From positions 297,515-361,514 of the forward strand of contig NZ_CANMPM010000002.1 in the NCBI RefSeq assembly GCF_947499845.1: 64,000 bases of DNA. Direction: 5' to 3'. The first letter of the stretch is position 1. Every line of letters begins with the position of its first letter. Shown piece after piece: positions 54,401-61,869 of the stretch. This DNA is from an uncultured Pseudokineococcus sp. Its GTDB lineage: Bacteria; Actinomycetota; Actinomycetes; Actinomycetales; Quadrisphaeraceae. The notes beneath the pieces were generated by a model. That model was given only the letters and a program-made list of their open reading frames with translations, ran no database searches and had not been told where the DNA came from. The position numbers were made by a program, and so were the translations under genes.

Positions 54401-54564
54401 GCGCCGACGTCGGGCGTCGCGCTCGGGGAGGGGGACGGCGAGGCGCTCGCGCCCGGCGCGGCGGGCGGGACGGCGGCGGCCGAGGAGGGCGCGACGGCGG
54501 GAGCGGCGAGCACCAGGAGGGCCACCGCGGCCGCCGAGACCGCTGCCGCGGTGCGTCGTCCCAC
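51463..54564 (-). CDS. fusion of secreted alpha/beta (S15/CocE-like) hydrolase and ABC ATPase
   Basis: A 1033-residue protein in one uninterrupted frame. Residues 1-33 are a signal peptide or anchor. Residues 55-480 are an alpha/beta hydrolase: VLLAHGFLSTRADRDGQA, WSARGFGDSGG, VVGGSYGGALALLLAG with Ser179, VQGQQDSLFPL with Asp332 and IAGGHDAG with His363 as a likely triad. Residues 515-630 resemble the X-Pro dipeptidase C-terminal beta domain. One span follows at about 664-682 (VPWGLVVALAVVLLLAALLG), then basic residues and an ABC domain (715-940) with LLGPNGAGKTST (Lys763), YSQGMRARIAIAQAML and VLVLDEPTNGLD. The hydrolase would sit outside and the ATPase inside. GTG 54564 has GACGAT 6 nt upstream. 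The permease gene overlaps its stop. Confidence 0.92.
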   Translation of the reverse strand: MGRRTAAAVSAAAVALLVLAAPAVAPSSAAAVPPAAPGASASPSPSPSATPDVGADVEVEQLSVPVGAEPSAPDEPVALDAAVYRTAGGTDRRPAVLLAHGFLSTRADRDGQARELAAEGFVVLTWSARGFGDSGGLVHLDAPDFEVADARALVDVLAERRDVLLDETGDPRVGVVGGSYGGALALLLAGTDDRVDAAAAAITWHDLMSSLAPSTTAAPTTANGGASTPAAVTSTQPGVLKRAWATQLAASRGALPVGTPQGAGDGGAATAGGGPGPGACGSLAPDLCAGYLDAIATGEVGDDLAALLRASSPASVLDDVDAPVLLVQGQQDSLFPLTEADANARQLAAAGSDVRVRWIAGGHDAGAGAGGGFGSAEDELAPFLREVLAGDPAADGAATFRADVVEDDDLGAALGAAAQQPGAPPVAGLAEEDDDREVLELPGYPGLTISGGDGADEGADGGAPALEVRAVPLVGDPQQVLSPAGGTPSALTTLPGAGAAAGALGGGLAALGSALAVLPGQSATFDSAELEDDVLVAGAPTVRLVVTSTASDATLFTGLLEVPSDGRAVLPRQLVAPVRLTGLVPGEPTRVDVALPAVLQRYAAGSTMRLLVSSTDQGYAVPQDGRVYGVALASEDAEPAVRVPVAPGDDVATVAASTDDGGGVEVPWGLVVALAVVLLLAALLGPVSRRVDARRAAPATVPALGGGVLAGAASLEGDGPPPPLVVDGLALVYASGLRAVDGVSFTVGRGQVVGLLGPNGAGKTSTLRMVLGLVHPTEGRTLVLGHEVVPGAAVLSQVGAFVEGPGLLPHATGIANLRLAWQATGRPLEDARIDEVLEIAALGDAVHRPVRGYSQGMRARIAIAQAMLGLPDVLVLDEPTNGLDPPQIRALRDVLRGYAASGRAVLVSSHLLAEVEMTCTHAVIMRRGQVVAGGSLEELTSGGTGDGHGGTAVVVDDVERARAALADLPGARVDAAAEHADAEDRPVPGDGELTVTGAEPEDVVRALVTAGVAVHRVAPRRRLEEVFLEVTGT

Positions 54565-54576
54565 GACGCCATCGTC
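54562..54576 (-). promoter_or_regulatory. leaderless-type -10 element of the hydrolase-ATPase fusion gene
   Basis: On the minus strand GACGAT (54576-54571) and spacer GGCGTC precede GTG 54564. Confidence 0.4.
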
Positions 54577-54705
54577 ACACCCGCGCCCGGGGCGCGGGGA
54601 CGCGCCCCGGCGCCTAGCGTCGGGAGGACCCGGCGGGCCGCGGGTCAGCCCCTCGCCGGGACGTGACGGCAGCAGACGAGAGCGACGACGCGAGGTGAGC
54701 GGACG

Positions 54706-55746
54706 GTGAAGGCGGTCCAGTACCGGGAGATCGGCGGACGGCCCGAGGTGGTCGAGGTCGAGGACCCGCAGCCCGGGCCGGGGCAGGTGCTCCTCGACGT
54801 GACGGCGGCGGGGCTGTGCCACTCCGACGAGTACGTCATGGGCCTGCCCGAGGAGGAGTACGTCTACGGGCTGCCCCTGACCCTCGGCCACGAGGGCGCG
54901 GGCACCGTGGCGGCGCTCGGCGAGGGCGTGACGGGCGTGGAGGTCGGCGACAGCGTCGTCGTCTACGGCCCGTGGGGCTGCGGGCGGTGCGTGCGCTGCT
55001 CCGCCGGCCAGGAGAACTACTGCGAGCGGGCGGCCGAGCTCGGCATCGCCCCGCCCGGGCTCGGCGCCCCCGGCGCCATGGCCGAGCGGATGCTCGTCGA
55101 CGACGCGCGCCACCTCGTGCCCATCGGGGACCTCGACCCCGTGGCGGCCGCGCCGCTCACGGACGCCGGGCTCACGCCGTACCACGCGATCAAGCGGTCG
55201 CTGCCGAAGCTCGGCGCCGGCTCCACGGCCGTCGTCATCGGCGTCGGCGGGCTCGGCCACGTCGCCGTGCAGATCCTCTCGGCGCTGTCCGGCGCGCGGG
55301 TGGTGGCGCTCGACATCGGCGACGACAAGCTCGAGCTGGCCCGCCGGGTCGGCGCCGCGGAGGCCCTCAAGTCCTCCCCCGAGGCCGTGGAGCCGGTGAA
55401 GGAGATGACGCGCGGTCGCGGGGCGGACGTCGTCCTCGACTTCGTCGGCGCGCAGGCGACCCTCGACCTGGCGCCGCAGCTCGTCCGCGTGGGCGGCGAC
55501 CTCACCGTCGTCGGCATCACCGCCGGGGCACCGACGCTCAAGGTCGGGTTCGGGACGGTGCCCTTCGAGGTGAGCACGCTGGTGCCGTACTGGGGCTCGC
55601 GCGACGAGCTCGTCGAGGTGGTCGAGCTGGCGCAGCGCGGGCAGATCTCCGTGCACACCGAGCGCTTCTCCCTCGACGAGGCGCCGGAGGCCTACCGCCG
55701 CCTGCACGAGGGCTCGCTCACCGGCCGCGGCGTGGTGGTGCCGTGA
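54706..55746 (+). CDS. zinc-dependent alcohol dehydrogenase (medium-chain)
   Basis: A 346-residue MDR-family NAD(P)-dependent dehydrogenase. Catalytic zinc ligands are Cys in AAGLCHSDEYVMG and the His-Glu of LTLGHEGAGTV. The structural zinc lobe is CGRCVRCSAGQENYC. The cofactor loop GVGGLGHVAVQIL and the following Asp (VVALDIGDDKL) favour NAD. It interconverts alcohols and aldehydes; the substrate is unknown. GTG 54706 is preceded by GAGGTGAG, and TAGCGT at 54615-54620 may be the -10. Its stop overlaps the NUDIX gene start (GTGA), so the two form one unit. Confidence 0.93.
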   Translation: MKAVQYREIGGRPEVVEVEDPQPGPGQVLLDVTAAGLCHSDEYVMGLPEEEYVYGLPLTLGHEGAGTVAALGEGVTGVEVGDSVVVYGPWGCGRCVRCSAGQENYCERAAELGIAPPGLGAPGAMAERMLVDDARHLVPIGDLDPVAAAPLTDAGLTPYHAIKRSLPKLGAGSTAVVIGVGGLGHVAVQILSALSGARVVALDIGDDKLELARRVGAAEALKSSPEAVEPVKEMTRGRGADVVLDFVGAQATLDLAPQLVRVGGDLTVVGITAGAPTLKVGFGTVPFEVSTLVPYWGSRDELVEVVELAQRGQISVHTERFSLDEAPEAYRRLHEGSLTGRGVVVP

Positions 55747-56498
55747 GCGGTCCGGCCGTGCGCGGTCTGGCCGGGGGAGCCGTCCCCGCGGAGGGGGCGG
55801 CGCCCGGCCGGGCGGCGGGCGACACGGCGGCCGGTGACACCGCGGCCGGCCACCAGGGCGCCGGTGACGCGGCGGAGCGCGTGCGCGCCGTCGCCGTCCG
55901 CCTCGCCGCGGTGGCCCAGAGCGGTCTCGCCTTCTCCCCCACCGCGTACGACGTCGAGCGCTTCGAGACGACGCGCGAGCTGGCCGCCGAGCTCCTGTCG
56001 GTGCTGTCGGGCGACGACGCCGCCGAGCTGGCCCTCGAGCTGGAGCGGCGCGACACCGGCTACGCGACGCCGAAGGTCGACGTCCGCGGCGTCCTCGTCG
56101 ACGCCTCGGAGCGCGTGCTGCTCATGCGCGAGCGCAGCGACGGCCGCTGGTCGGCGCCGGGCGGGTGGGCCGACCCGGGCGACACCCCGGTGTCCGCCGC
56201 GCTGCGCGAGGTGCGGGAGGAGACCGGCTACGCCGCCGACGTCGTCACGCTCGTCGGCTGCTGGGACCGCGACGCCCGCGGCCACCGCCCGCCGATGACC
56301 GTCGGCGTCGTCAAGCTCTTCTTCCTGTGCCGCGCGACGGGGGACGTCCGCCCGCCCGACGAGCTCGAGACGCTCGACGTCGGCTGGTTCGGCCTCGACG
56401 AGCTGCCCGAGCTGAGCCAGGGCCGCACGACGCGCTGGGAGCTCGAGCGCTGCGTCGCCCACCACCGCGACCCGTCGCTGCCGACCGAGCTCGACTGA
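55743..56498 (+). CDS. NUDIX hydrolase with N-terminal helical domain
   Basis: A 251-residue protein starting at GTG 55743, inside the last codons of the alcohol dehydrogenase gene. Residues 1-42 are Gly/Ala-rich with a GDTAAGDTAAG repeat. Residues 45-105 form a helical region (FETTRELAAELLSVLSG) like the Nudix_N domain of ADP-ribose pyrophosphatases. The Nudix box GGWADPGDTPVSAALREVREETGY, near 140-163, has Asp in place of the first Glu but keeps REVREE. It probably hydrolyses a nucleoside-diphosphate compound such as ADP-ribose or NADH. Co-translation with an NAD-linked dehydrogenase is suggestive but unproven. Confidence 0.88.
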   Translation: MSGPAVRGLAGGAVPAEGAAPGRAAGDTAAGDTAAGHQGAGDAAERVRAVAVRLAAVAQSGLAFSPTAYDVERFETTRELAAELLSVLSGDDAAELALELERRDTGYATPKVDVRGVLVDASERVLLMRERSDGRWSAPGGWADPGDTPVSAALREVREETGYAADVVTLVGCWDRDARGHRPPMTVGVVKLFFLCRATGDVRPPDELETLDVGWFGLDELPELSQGRTTRWELERCVAHHRDPSLPTELD

Positions 56499-56511
56499 CC
56501 GGCGCCCTGCC

Positions 56512-56618
56512 CCGCACGTCGTCGACACTTCGCCCTCTCAGCGGCGTCCCTCACCGCACGTCGTCGACACATCGCCGTGAGGCACTGCCCTGGAGGGCGA
56601 TGTGTCGACGACGTGCGG
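56512..56618. repeat. three copies of a 23-bp repeat at 42-bp period, mixed orientation
   Basis: Copies at 56512-56534 and 56554-56576 are direct (CCGCACGTCGTCGACAC then A/T and TCGCC). The third, 56596-56618, is the exact reverse complement of the second. Starts are 42 bp apart each time, with 19-bp spacers of unrelated sequence. Copies 2 and 3 can form a 23-bp hairpin. The set lies between convergent NUDIX and surE genes. Confidence 0.88.
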
Positions 56619-56666
56619 CAGAGGGCCGCGCGGACGGGACCGTGCGGACGGGGAGTGCGGGACGGG

Positions 56667-57575
56667 TCATCCGGCGGCGGGGACGGCGGCCGCGAGGTCG
56701 CCGAGGTCGTCGAGCGAGACGCCCTCGCGCTGCTCGACGGGGCCGAGCACCGTCGCCGTCGCCCAGCCCTGCGCGAGGAGCACGGTGTCGCTGCCCGGGT
56801 CCTCCGGCTCGTCGTCCTCGGGCGGCGTCGACGCCGTGAGGCGCACGTAGCCCTCCCCCGCCTCGAAGGCGTGGCCCTGCGCGACGCCGACGGCCGCGAG
56901 CGTCGCCGGGCGCAGGCCCTGCAGGCGCTCGCCCACCTCGAGGTGCGGCACGTTGAGGTTGAGCGTCCCGGTGGGCTCGTGGTCGAGGACCCACCGCAGC
57001 GCGGGGCGCACGGCCTCGAGGACGGCGGCCCACGTCGTCGGCGCGACCTCGAGCGTCGTCGTCGAGGCGACGCCCGCGGACGCCGCGAGGGCGCGGACGC
57101 CGAAGACCGTCGCCGTCAGCGCGGCGCCGACGGTTCCCGAGTGGAGCACCGCCTCACCGGTGTTCATGCCGTGGTTGACCCCCGACAGGACGACGTCGGG
57201 CACCCGCCCGCCGAAGGCGCCGCGCAGGCCGACGCGGGTGCAGAAGGCCGGGCTCGCGCCGACGGCGAGCACGCGCAGCCGGTCGGTGCCCTCGAGCGCG
57301 CGGGCCTCCGCGGACCACGCCCGCGGGTCCTCGTGCCCCTCCCCCGCGAGGTCCGGCCAGGGCAGGGCGACCTCGGTGACGGGCAGGCGGTCGTCCTCGA
57401 GCTCGGCGTCGACCGCCGCGCTCGCCCCGCTGCGGTCGCGCGAGGGCGCCGCGACGACGACGTCGAACCCCGCCTCGACCGCCGCGACGGCCAGCAGCGC
57501 GAGGCCGCGGCCCTCCACGCCGTCGTCGTTGGTCACCAGGGCCAGGGGGCGCGTCTGCTCGGGCACGGGACCCAT
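56667..57575 (-). CDS. surE: 5'/3'-nucleotidase SurE
   Basis: A 302-residue metal-dependent nucleoside 5'-monophosphate phosphatase. LALVTNDDGVEGRGL at the N-terminus supplies the Asp-Asp metal ligands. APSRDRSGASAAV holds the Ser ligand, and VLSGVNHGMNTGEAVLHSGTVGAA, the catalytic loop with Asn, completes the site. The enzyme is longer than E. coli SurE by about 50 residues, mostly in the middle and C-terminus. ATG 57575 is used; GTG 57566 is three codons later and equally possible. It lies downstream of fbiC on the same strand with a 166-bp gap, and is convergent with the NUDIX gene. Confidence 0.92.
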   Translation of the reverse strand: MGPVPEQTRPLALVTNDDGVEGRGLALLAVAAVEAGFDVVVAAPSRDRSGASAAVDAELEDDRLPVTEVALPWPDLAGEGHEDPRAWSAEARALEGTDRLRVLAVGASPAFCTRVGLRGAFGGRVPDVVLSGVNHGMNTGEAVLHSGTVGAALTATVFGVRALAASAGVASTTTLEVAPTTWAAVLEAVRPALRWVLDHEPTGTLNLNVPHLEVGERLQGLRPATLAAVGVAQGHAFEAGEGYVRLTASTPPEDDEPEDPGSDTVLLAQGWATATVLGPVEQREGVSLDDLGDLAAAVPAAG

Positions 57576-57741
57576 GCTCCCGGGCGGCGCGCGCGACGGC
57601 GACACCGCCCCCGCGGCGAGAGCGGGAGCAGACCGCCGCACGAGACCGACGGACGCCGTCCCCCGTGGCGCCGGAGGACGTCGTCCGTCGGTCTCGGCGC
57701 GGCCGACCCGCCGTCCGTCGGTCCCGGCGGGTGGCGCCGCG

Positions 57742-60369
57742 TCAGCCCGCGGCCGCGCGCTCCGGGGCGGGGCCGTACGTCGTCGTCCGCTCGCGCACCG
57801 GCCGGCCGATGCCGTCGGCGATCTCGGTGATCTCCGCCACCGACTTCGCCGACCCGTGCTCGGAGCCCGCCATGCGGCTGATGGTCTCCTCCATGAGCGT
57901 GCCGCCGAGGTCGTCGGCGCCCCCGGTGAGCATCGCGCGGGTGCCCTCGACGCCGAGCTTCACCCACGACGTCTGCACGTGGTCGACCCTCCCGTGCAGC
58001 ATGATCCGCGCGAGCGCGTGGACGGCGCGGTTGTCGCGCAGCGTCGGCCCCGGCCGCGCGATGCCGGCGAGGTACACCGGCGAGCTCGTGTGCACGAAGG
58101 GCAGCGGCACGAACTCGGTGAAGCCGCCCGTGCGGTCCTGCACCCCGGCGAGGGTGCGCAGGTGGGCCACCCAGTGCCGCGGGTCGTCGACGTGGCCGTA
58201 CATCATCGTGCTCGAGCTGCGCAGGCCCAGGGAGTGCGCCGTCTCGACGACGTCGACCCACGCCGCGGCGGGCAGCTTGCCCTTGGTCAGCACCCAGCGG
58301 ACGTCGTCGTCGAGGATCTCCGCCGCCGTGCCGGGGATGGACCCGAGGCCGGCCGCCCGCACCTCCTCGAGCCACGCCCGCACCGAGATGCCGCGCTTGG
58401 CCGACGCCGTCGCGATCTCCATGGGCGAGAAGGCGTGCACGTGCATGTCCGGCACGGCGTCCTTCACGGCGCGGACGATGTCGACGTACGCCGTCGGCCC
58501 GAGGTCGGGCGAGATGCCGCCCTGCAGGCACACCTCCGTGGCGCCCCAGACGTCGCGCGCCTCGCGGGTGCGCTCGGAGATCTGCTCGAGCGAGAGCGTG
58601 TACGCGTCGGCGTCGGTCTTGCGCTGGGCGAAGGCGCAGAAGCGGCAGCCGACGTAGCAGACGTTGGTGAAGTTGATGTTCCGGTTCACCACGTAGGTGA
58701 CGTCGTCGCCCACGACGTCGCGGCGCAGGCCGTCCGCGAGCGCGGTGACGGCGTCGAGCGCCGGGCCGTCGGCCGTCATGAGCGCGAGGTACTGCGCGTC
58801 CGAGAGCCCCGCCGGGTCGGCCTCCGCCGCGCGCAGGGCGGCGGCGACGCCCGAGTCCACCCGCGGGCCCGAGGGCGCGGGGCGGGCGCCGCCCCGCCGG
58901 TCCTGCGCCGGCACCCGCTCGGCGACGGCGTCCCAGTCGCCGTAGACCTCGTCGAAGTCGCTGCGGCGGTCGGCGCTGCGGCCGGTGGTGTCGACCTCGA
59001 CGTGCAGCTCGGTGCGACCGGTGCCGCCGCCGCTCGCGACGAGCCCGCCGTCGGGCTCCTGCCACGGCAGCCCGACGGGCTGCGTGCTCGGGTCCGCCAG
59101 CCCGGTGGCCGGGTCGACGAGGGCGCGCACGTGCGGGTGCAGCCGGGGGTCGACCCACGCCTCGTCGCGCTCGAGCGAGCCGAGGACGTACCGGGGGTGC
59201 GTCGTGAGCCGCTGCGCCAGGCCGAGGCCGGCGTCCGCCGTCCACCGCTCGAGGTCGGCCAGGTGCGGCCAGGGCCGCTCGGGGTTGACGTGGTCGGGCG
59301 TCACGGGCGAGACGCCGCCCCAGTCGTCGACGCCGGAGGCGAGCAGCGCCGCGACGTCCTCGGGGTCCGAGAGGTTCGGCGGCGCCTGCAGGCTCACCGT
59401 CGGGCCGAGCAGCACGCGCGCGACGGCGAGGGTCGCCAGGTAGGTCTCGCGGTCGAGGTCGGGCGCCGCCTGCATCGCGGTGGCGTCCTTCGCCCGGAAG
59501 TTCTGGACGATGACCTCCTGGATCCCGCCGTACTCCCGGGCGACCCGGCGGATCGCGAGCAGGGAGTCGACCCGCTCGGCCGGCGTCTCGCCGATGCCGA
59601 CGAGGATCCCCGTCGTGAAGGGAACGCCGACGCGCCCGGCGTCCTCGAGCACGCGCAGGCGCAGCGCCGGGTCCTTGTCGGGGCTGCCGTAGTGGGGGCC
59701 GCCGGGCTCGGACCACAGCCGGGTCGCCGTCGTCTCGAGCATCATCCCCATCGACGGGGCGACGGGCTTGAGCCGCTGGAGCTCCGACCAGCTCATGACT
59801 CCGGGGTTGAGGTGCGGCAGGAGCCCCGTCTCCTCGAGCACCCGGACCGCCATGGCGCGCACGTAGGAGAGCGTGTCGTCGTAGCCGTGGGCGTCGAGCC
59901 ACTCGCGGGCGGCCGGCCAGCGGTCCTCGGGGCGGTCGCCGAGGGTGAAGAGCGCCTCGCGGCAGCCCTGCGCGGCGCCCTCGCGGGCGATCTCGAGCAC
60001 CTCGTCGGGGCTGAGGTAGGCCGCGGGCAGCCGGTGCGGCACCGTGACGAAGGTGCAGTAGTGGCACCGGTCGCGGCACAGCCTCGTCAGGGGGATGAAG
60101 ACCTTGCGCGAGTACGTGACGACGCCGGGCCGCCCCTCCCGCGCCATGGCGGCGTCGCGCACGCGCACCGCGACGTCCTGCAGCGCGGCGAGGTCCTCGC
60201 CGCGGGCGTGCAGCAGCACCTCGGCCTCGGCGGCGTCGAGCGACTTCCCGTCACGGGCGCGGGCCAGCGAGCGCCGCACCTGCGCGGCGGTGGGCGGGAC
60301 GACCTCGGGCTGGGCGGCCGCCGACCCGGGGGCGCCGGGACGGGCGGACGGCGGGGGCAGCAGCGTCAC
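57742..60369 (-). CDS. fbiC: FO synthase FbiC (CofG-CofH fusion)
   Basis: An 875-residue bifunctional radical SAM protein that makes FO, the deazaflavin core of cofactor F420, from tyrosine and 5-amino-6-ribitylaminouracil. The N-terminal CofG half has CRDRCHYC with Cys98, Cys102 and Cys105. The C-terminal CofH half has CYVGCRFC with Cys571, Cys575 and Cys578, and [12 protein letters not shown]. The fused form is typical of actinobacteria. GTG 60369 has GAGAGT 6 nt upstream. It is likely cytoplasmic and expressed singly or with the downstream surE. It shows that the organism makes F420, so some flavin-like oxidoreductases may use it. Confidence 0.97.
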   Translation of the reverse strand: MTLLPPPSARPGAPGSAAAQPEVVPPTAAQVRRSLARARDGKSLDAAEAEVLLHARGEDLAALQDVAVRVRDAAMAREGRPGVVTYSRKVFIPLTRLCRDRCHYCTFVTVPHRLPAAYLSPDEVLEIAREGAAQGCREALFTLGDRPEDRWPAAREWLDAHGYDDTLSYVRAMAVRVLEETGLLPHLNPGVMSWSELQRLKPVAPSMGMMLETTATRLWSEPGGPHYGSPDKDPALRLRVLEDAGRVGVPFTTGILVGIGETPAERVDSLLAIRRVAREYGGIQEVIVQNFRAKDATAMQAAPDLDRETYLATLAVARVLLGPTVSLQAPPNLSDPEDVAALLASGVDDWGGVSPVTPDHVNPERPWPHLADLERWTADAGLGLAQRLTTHPRYVLGSLERDEAWVDPRLHPHVRALVDPATGLADPSTQPVGLPWQEPDGGLVASGGGTGRTELHVEVDTTGRSADRRSDFDEVYGDWDAVAERVPAQDRRGGARPAPSGPRVDSGVAAALRAAEADPAGLSDAQYLALMTADGPALDAVTALADGLRRDVVGDDVTYVVNRNINFTNVCYVGCRFCAFAQRKTDADAYTLSLEQISERTREARDVWGATEVCLQGGISPDLGPTAYVDIVRAVKDAVPDMHVHAFSPMEIATASAKRGISVRAWLEEVRAAGLGSIPGTAAEILDDDVRWVLTKGKLPAAAWVDVVETAHSLGLRSSSTMMYGHVDDPRHWVAHLRTLAGVQDRTGGFTEFVPLPFVHTSSPVYLAGIARPGPTLRDNRAVHALARIMLHGRVDHVQTSWVKLGVEGTRAMLTGGADDLGGTLMEETISRMAGSEHGSAKSVAEITEIADGIGRPVRERTTTYGPAPERAAAG

Positions 60370-60446
60370 CGCAGCACTCTCGCACGGGCCGGCGCCCGCA
60401 CGTCCCCGCCGCCGGAGGGCGAGCCCGAGGGCCGGGGCCGCGCCCG

Positions 60447-61745
60447 TCAGGCGCCCGGCAGGTGCCGGACGGGCCCTCGGCGCGGGAGGACGGCCAGGAC
60501 GGGCACGACGGCGAGCAGCGCGAGGACGCCGACGACCGCCACGACCCCGCTGAGGACCCCGGCCGGGGCCGCGCCCGTGCCGTCGAGGTCGCCCGCCAGC
60601 GGGGCGAGCAGGACCACCAGGGCGCCGACGAGGGCCCCGGCCCGCCGCCCGGCGCCGAGGGCGGCGGCGGCCTCCCGCTCGGAGCCCTCGGGGCAGAGGA
60701 TCGAGACGACGAGGCCCGTCGCCTGCACGGCCGCACCGAGGCCGACGCCGACGAGCACGAGCGGCAGCAGCGCCAGCGGCGGCCCCTCGACCAGGAGCCA
60801 GCCGACGAGGTAGGTGCCGACCGCGGCCACCAGGGCGCCCGCCGTGCCCACCTGCGCGAGGCGGGGCTGCCGGCCCACCCGGGCGATCGCCGTCGTCGCG
60901 CCGACCACGCCGACCACCCCCGCGACGACCCCGCCGGCGACGAGCAGCCCGCGCAGCAGCGGCCGCTCGAGGTCGAGGGAGAGGACGGCGTCGACGAGCA
61001 CGAGGACGGTGACGGCGCCGACGACGACGCCCACCACCGCGCCGAGGAGGACGACGCGGTGGCGCAGGACGGCCCACGACGACGGGCCCGCGGCGGCCGG
61101 GGCCGGCGCCTCCCCGCGGGGCAGCGCCCGCACCGAGCGCAGCAGCACGAGCGCGACGACGGCGAGGACGGGCGCGAGCAGCGGCACCGAGCGCCAGCCG
61201 CCGGGCACGTCGGCGAGCAGCCCCCCGACGAGCGCGCCGAGCAGCGCGCCCACCCCGGTGACGAGCACGAGCGCGGCCTGGACCCGCACCTGCAGGGCGG
61301 CGGGCACGCCGCGCACGAGGGCGGCCCCCGCGCCGACGACGAGCGCGCCGACGCCGGCGCCCTGCGCGAGGCGCCCGAGGCCGACGGCGAGCAGCGAGCC
61401 CGGGGCGTCCCCCGCCGCCCCGGTCGGCAGCGGCGCCAGCGCCGTCGCGACGCCGCCCACGACGACGAGCGCCGTCGCCGCCCCGAGCAGGACCGGCTGC
61501 GGGCCGTGCCGCGACAGCCGCGCCGCCAGCGGGACCGCGAGGACGAGGCCGACCACCCCGGCGCCGACGGGCAGCGCGAGCGCGCGCTCCAGCTCGAGGT
61601 CGAGGGCCAGCTCGGGCAGCGCGACGGCGACGGCGAGGAGGTCGAGGGCCGCGAGCAGCGTCGCGACGAGCACGCCGGCGAGCACCGAGCGGGCCTGCTG
61701 CGGGGAGGGTCCCGCGGGGGTCGACGGGCTGACGGGGTCGCTCAC
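60447..61745 (-). CDS. MFS transporter (DHA2-like drug exporter)
   Basis: A 432-residue membrane protein with about twelve to fourteen hydrophobic segments, exceptionally rich in Val, Leu, Ala and Gly. The first segment [23 protein letters not shown] resembles the D1 motif of drug:H+ antiporters (LDxTxVNVALP) but lacks the Thr. [21 protein letters not shown] corresponds to motif C. The substrate is unknown. The start is GTG 61745, with TACCCT 8 nt upstream and no Shine-Dalgarno. It lies 77 bp upstream of fbiC and 124 bp after the class-V aminotransferase gene, all on the minus strand. Confidence 0.85.
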   Translation of the reverse strand: MSDPVSPSTPAGPSPQQARSVLAGVLVATLLAALDLLAVAVALPELALDLELERALALPVGAGVVGLVLAVPLAARLSRHGPQPVLLGAATALVVVGGVATALAPLPTGAAGDAPGSLLAVGLGRLAQGAGVGALVVGAGAALVRGVPAALQVRVQAALVLVTGVGALLGALVGGLLADVPGGWRSVPLLAPVLAVVALVLLRSVRALPRGEAPAPAAAGPSSWAVLRHRVVLLGAVVGVVVGAVTVLVLVDAVLSLDLERPLLRGLLVAGGVVAGVVGVVGATTAIARVGRQPRLAQVGTAGALVAAVGTYLVGWLLVEGPPLALLPLVLVGVGLGAAVQATGLVVSILCPEGSEREAAAALGAGRRAGALVGALVVLLAPLAGDLDGTGAAPAGVLSGVVAVVGVLALLAVVPVLAVLPRRGPVRHLPGA

Positions 61746-61759
61746 GGGGAGCGAGGGTA
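61743..61759 (-). promoter_or_regulatory. leaderless-type -10 element of the MFS gene
   Basis: On the minus strand TACCCT (61759-61754) lies 8 nt before GTG 61745. Confidence 0.45.
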
Positions 61760-61869
61760 GGTCCCGACGCGGCCCCAGGACGCCGGCGGCGACCCGCCGG
61801 CCGGGGACCGGCGGCACGAGGTCGCGGTGGAGCAGGTGGACGTGCCGCCGGTCGCCGGGGGCGTCGCCC

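Noticed and set aside
56512..56618. CRISPR-like appearance of the three 23-bp repeats with 19-bp spacers
   Set aside because: One unit is inverted, there are only three units, spacers are shorter than in CRISPR arrays, and no cas gene is in the window.
56953..60813. A 1286-codon open frame on the plus strand opposite surE and fbiC
   Set aside because: It is opposite two highly conserved genes and encodes no recognisable domain.
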